DNA from: an uncultured Spirochaetia bacterium
GTDB taxonomy: Bacteria; Spirochaetota; UBA6919
NCBI GenBank assembly: GCA_913053665.1
Contig: CAJXGR010000192.1
Span: 1-6,383, forward strand
Direction of reading: 5' to 3'
DNA: 6,383 bases
Below are positions 5,780 to 6,383 of this stretch, piece by piece. Within the stretch, counting starts at the first letter, position 1. Every line of letters begins with the position of its first letter. Made by a program: the position numbers and the translations under genes. A model generated the notes under the pieces. The model did no database searches and was not told the origin of the DNA. It saw only the letters and a list, made by a program, of their open reading frames with translations.

Positions 5780-6292
5780 ATGGGCAAAGGAGTTAAAGGA
5801 TTTTTTGCAGTCCTTGTATTTTTTGTTATTTTAGCATCTCCATTCATTTATAATGCTTTCACCGAAGGTGTAAAAGTCGATCATGAAGACCCTGATAAAA
5901 GTTTGGGGAAGTATTGTATTGTTGGGTCTCATAAATTGGATATGACCGTTGAGGCCAATGAAGACTTCATCATTGCGAATCATGGGGATATCCTTTCTCA
6001 TGCCGGGATTATCCCGGGTCGTGCCAAGAGTGTCCGCGATATGGTTGTTCGGCAGGGGAAAAGAAGCGAGGGGGGGATCAATGGTTGTATCGCTTGCCAT
6101 CAAAATCGGGCCAAGTTTTGCGACCAGTGCCATGGCTATGTAGGGGTTCAAAGCGTTAACGAAGAAACAGGTTGTTTTGCCTGTCACAATTACCCTACGG
6201 ATAAGTATAAGGGGGGCAAACAAATTCGTTTTGCTAAAAAAGAATGGGAAAAATGGAATAATGAAATGAAGAAATGGAGGAAAAAACCATGA
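5780..6292 (+). CDS. dsrJ: DsrJ, triheme cytochrome c of the DsrMKJOP complex
   Basis: The 170-residue protein has one N-terminal hydrophobic segment (about 7-27) acting as signal or membrane anchor, followed by a periplasmic domain. Three haem-binding CXXCH motifs are present: CIACH (103-107), CDQCH (114-118) and CFACH (132-136). Cys46, in KYCIVGS, falls where A. vinosum DsrJ has Cys46, reported as the unusual distal ligand of one haem. His68 and His74 are candidates for other distal ligands. The C-terminus (147-170) is rich in lysine and tryptophan. DsrJ is thought to carry electrons or take part in sulfur chemistry on the periplasmic face of the complex. The ATG has AAGGAG at 5768-5773 with a 6-nt gap. 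The stop overlaps the dsrO start by 4 nt (ATGA), so the two are translationally coupled. Confidence 0.93.
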   Translation: MGKGVKGFFAVLVFFVILASPFIYNAFTEGVKVDHEDPDKSLGKYCIVGSHKLDMTVEANEDFIIANHGDILSHAGIIPGRAKSVRDMVVRQGKRSEGGINGCIACHQNRAKFCDQCHGYVGVQSVNEETGCFACHNYPTDKYKGGKQIRFAKKEWEKWNNEMKKWRKKP

Positions 6293-6383
6293 GTGATTCT
6301 GTTGGAAACACTATTGACAGACGAGCATTCATAAAGATGGGTACGTTAGTTGGGGCAGGAACAGTAGCGAGCTATGGACTTAC
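6289..6383 (+). CDS. dsrO: DsrO, Tat-exported ferredoxin-like subunit, N-terminal fragment
   Basis: Only the first 31 codons are inside the window. They encode a twin-arginine signal: DRRAFIK with Arg11-Arg12, followed by a hydrophobic stretch (MGTLVGAGTVASYG). DsrO is the periplasmic [4Fe-4S] protein of the DsrMKJOP complex and is exported by the Tat system, and the position directly after dsrJ fits that identity. The ATG (6289-6291) overlaps the dsrJ stop and has GGAGG at 6276-6280 with an 8-nt gap. The iron-sulfur motifs lie beyond the right edge, so the name rests on the Tat signal and operon position. Confidence 0.85.
   Translation, partial: MSDSVGNTIDRRAFIKMGTLVGAGTVASYGL

Noticed and set aside
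5831..6223. Minus-strand open frame of 130 codons opposite dsrJ
   Set aside because: dsrJ has three CXXCH motifs, a ribosome binding site and operon context. The antisense frame has no recognisable domain.

Overview
The window is bacterial DNA of low to moderate GC with strong AGGAGG-type ribosome binding sites. Its main content is most of a dissimilatory sulfur metabolism (dsr) operon on the plus strand: dsrC, dsrM, dsrK, dsrE, dsrF, dsrH, dsrJ and the first 31 codons of dsrO. The host is therefore probably an anaerobic or microaerophilic sulfate/sulfite reducer or sulfur oxidiser. The lineage cannot be fixed from this window. dsrAB, dsrL and dsrD, which would indicate the direction of the pathway, are not present here. 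dsrEFH is usually associated with sulfur oxidisers, but it is not proof.

Layout. Positions 1-381 (minus strand) hold the N-terminal part of a DUF2887/Rpn-type PD-(D/E)XK nuclease-like protein that runs off the left edge. Positions 580-1314 (minus strand) encode an MgtC/SapB-family membrane protein, with a weak hairpin between it and the nuclease gene. Positions 1315-1864 are a divergent intergenic region. It carries a candidate mgtC promoter, a 9-bp inverted repeat, a good sigma70/sigmaA-like promoter (TTGACT-17-TATGTT) reading toward dsrC, and a roughly 170-nt leader that starts with two tandem hairpins. From 1865 to the right edge the dsr genes follow one another on the plus strand. Most have a clear ribosome binding site; dsrM does not.

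How the genes work together. DsrC carries sulfur on two C-terminal cysteines. The membrane cytochrome b DsrM and the HdrD-like iron-sulfur protein DsrK exchange electrons between the quinone pool and the DsrC disulfide or trisulfide. DsrE, DsrF and DsrH form a TusBCD-like sulfur relay that can load DsrC. DsrJ (triheme cytochrome c) and DsrO (Tat-exported ferredoxin-like protein) form the periplasmic side of the DsrMKJOP complex. dsrP presumably follows outside the window.

Main points of interest are the insertion of dsrEFH between dsrK and dsrJ, a perfect 21-bp palindrome exactly at the dsrK/dsrEFH junction, and a strong ribosome binding site with a seven-codon mini-ORF overlapping an 8-bp hairpin just ahead of dsrM, whose own start has almost no ribosome binding site. 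I see no clearly new enzyme system. The novelty here lies in gene order and in RNA or DNA structure between genes.
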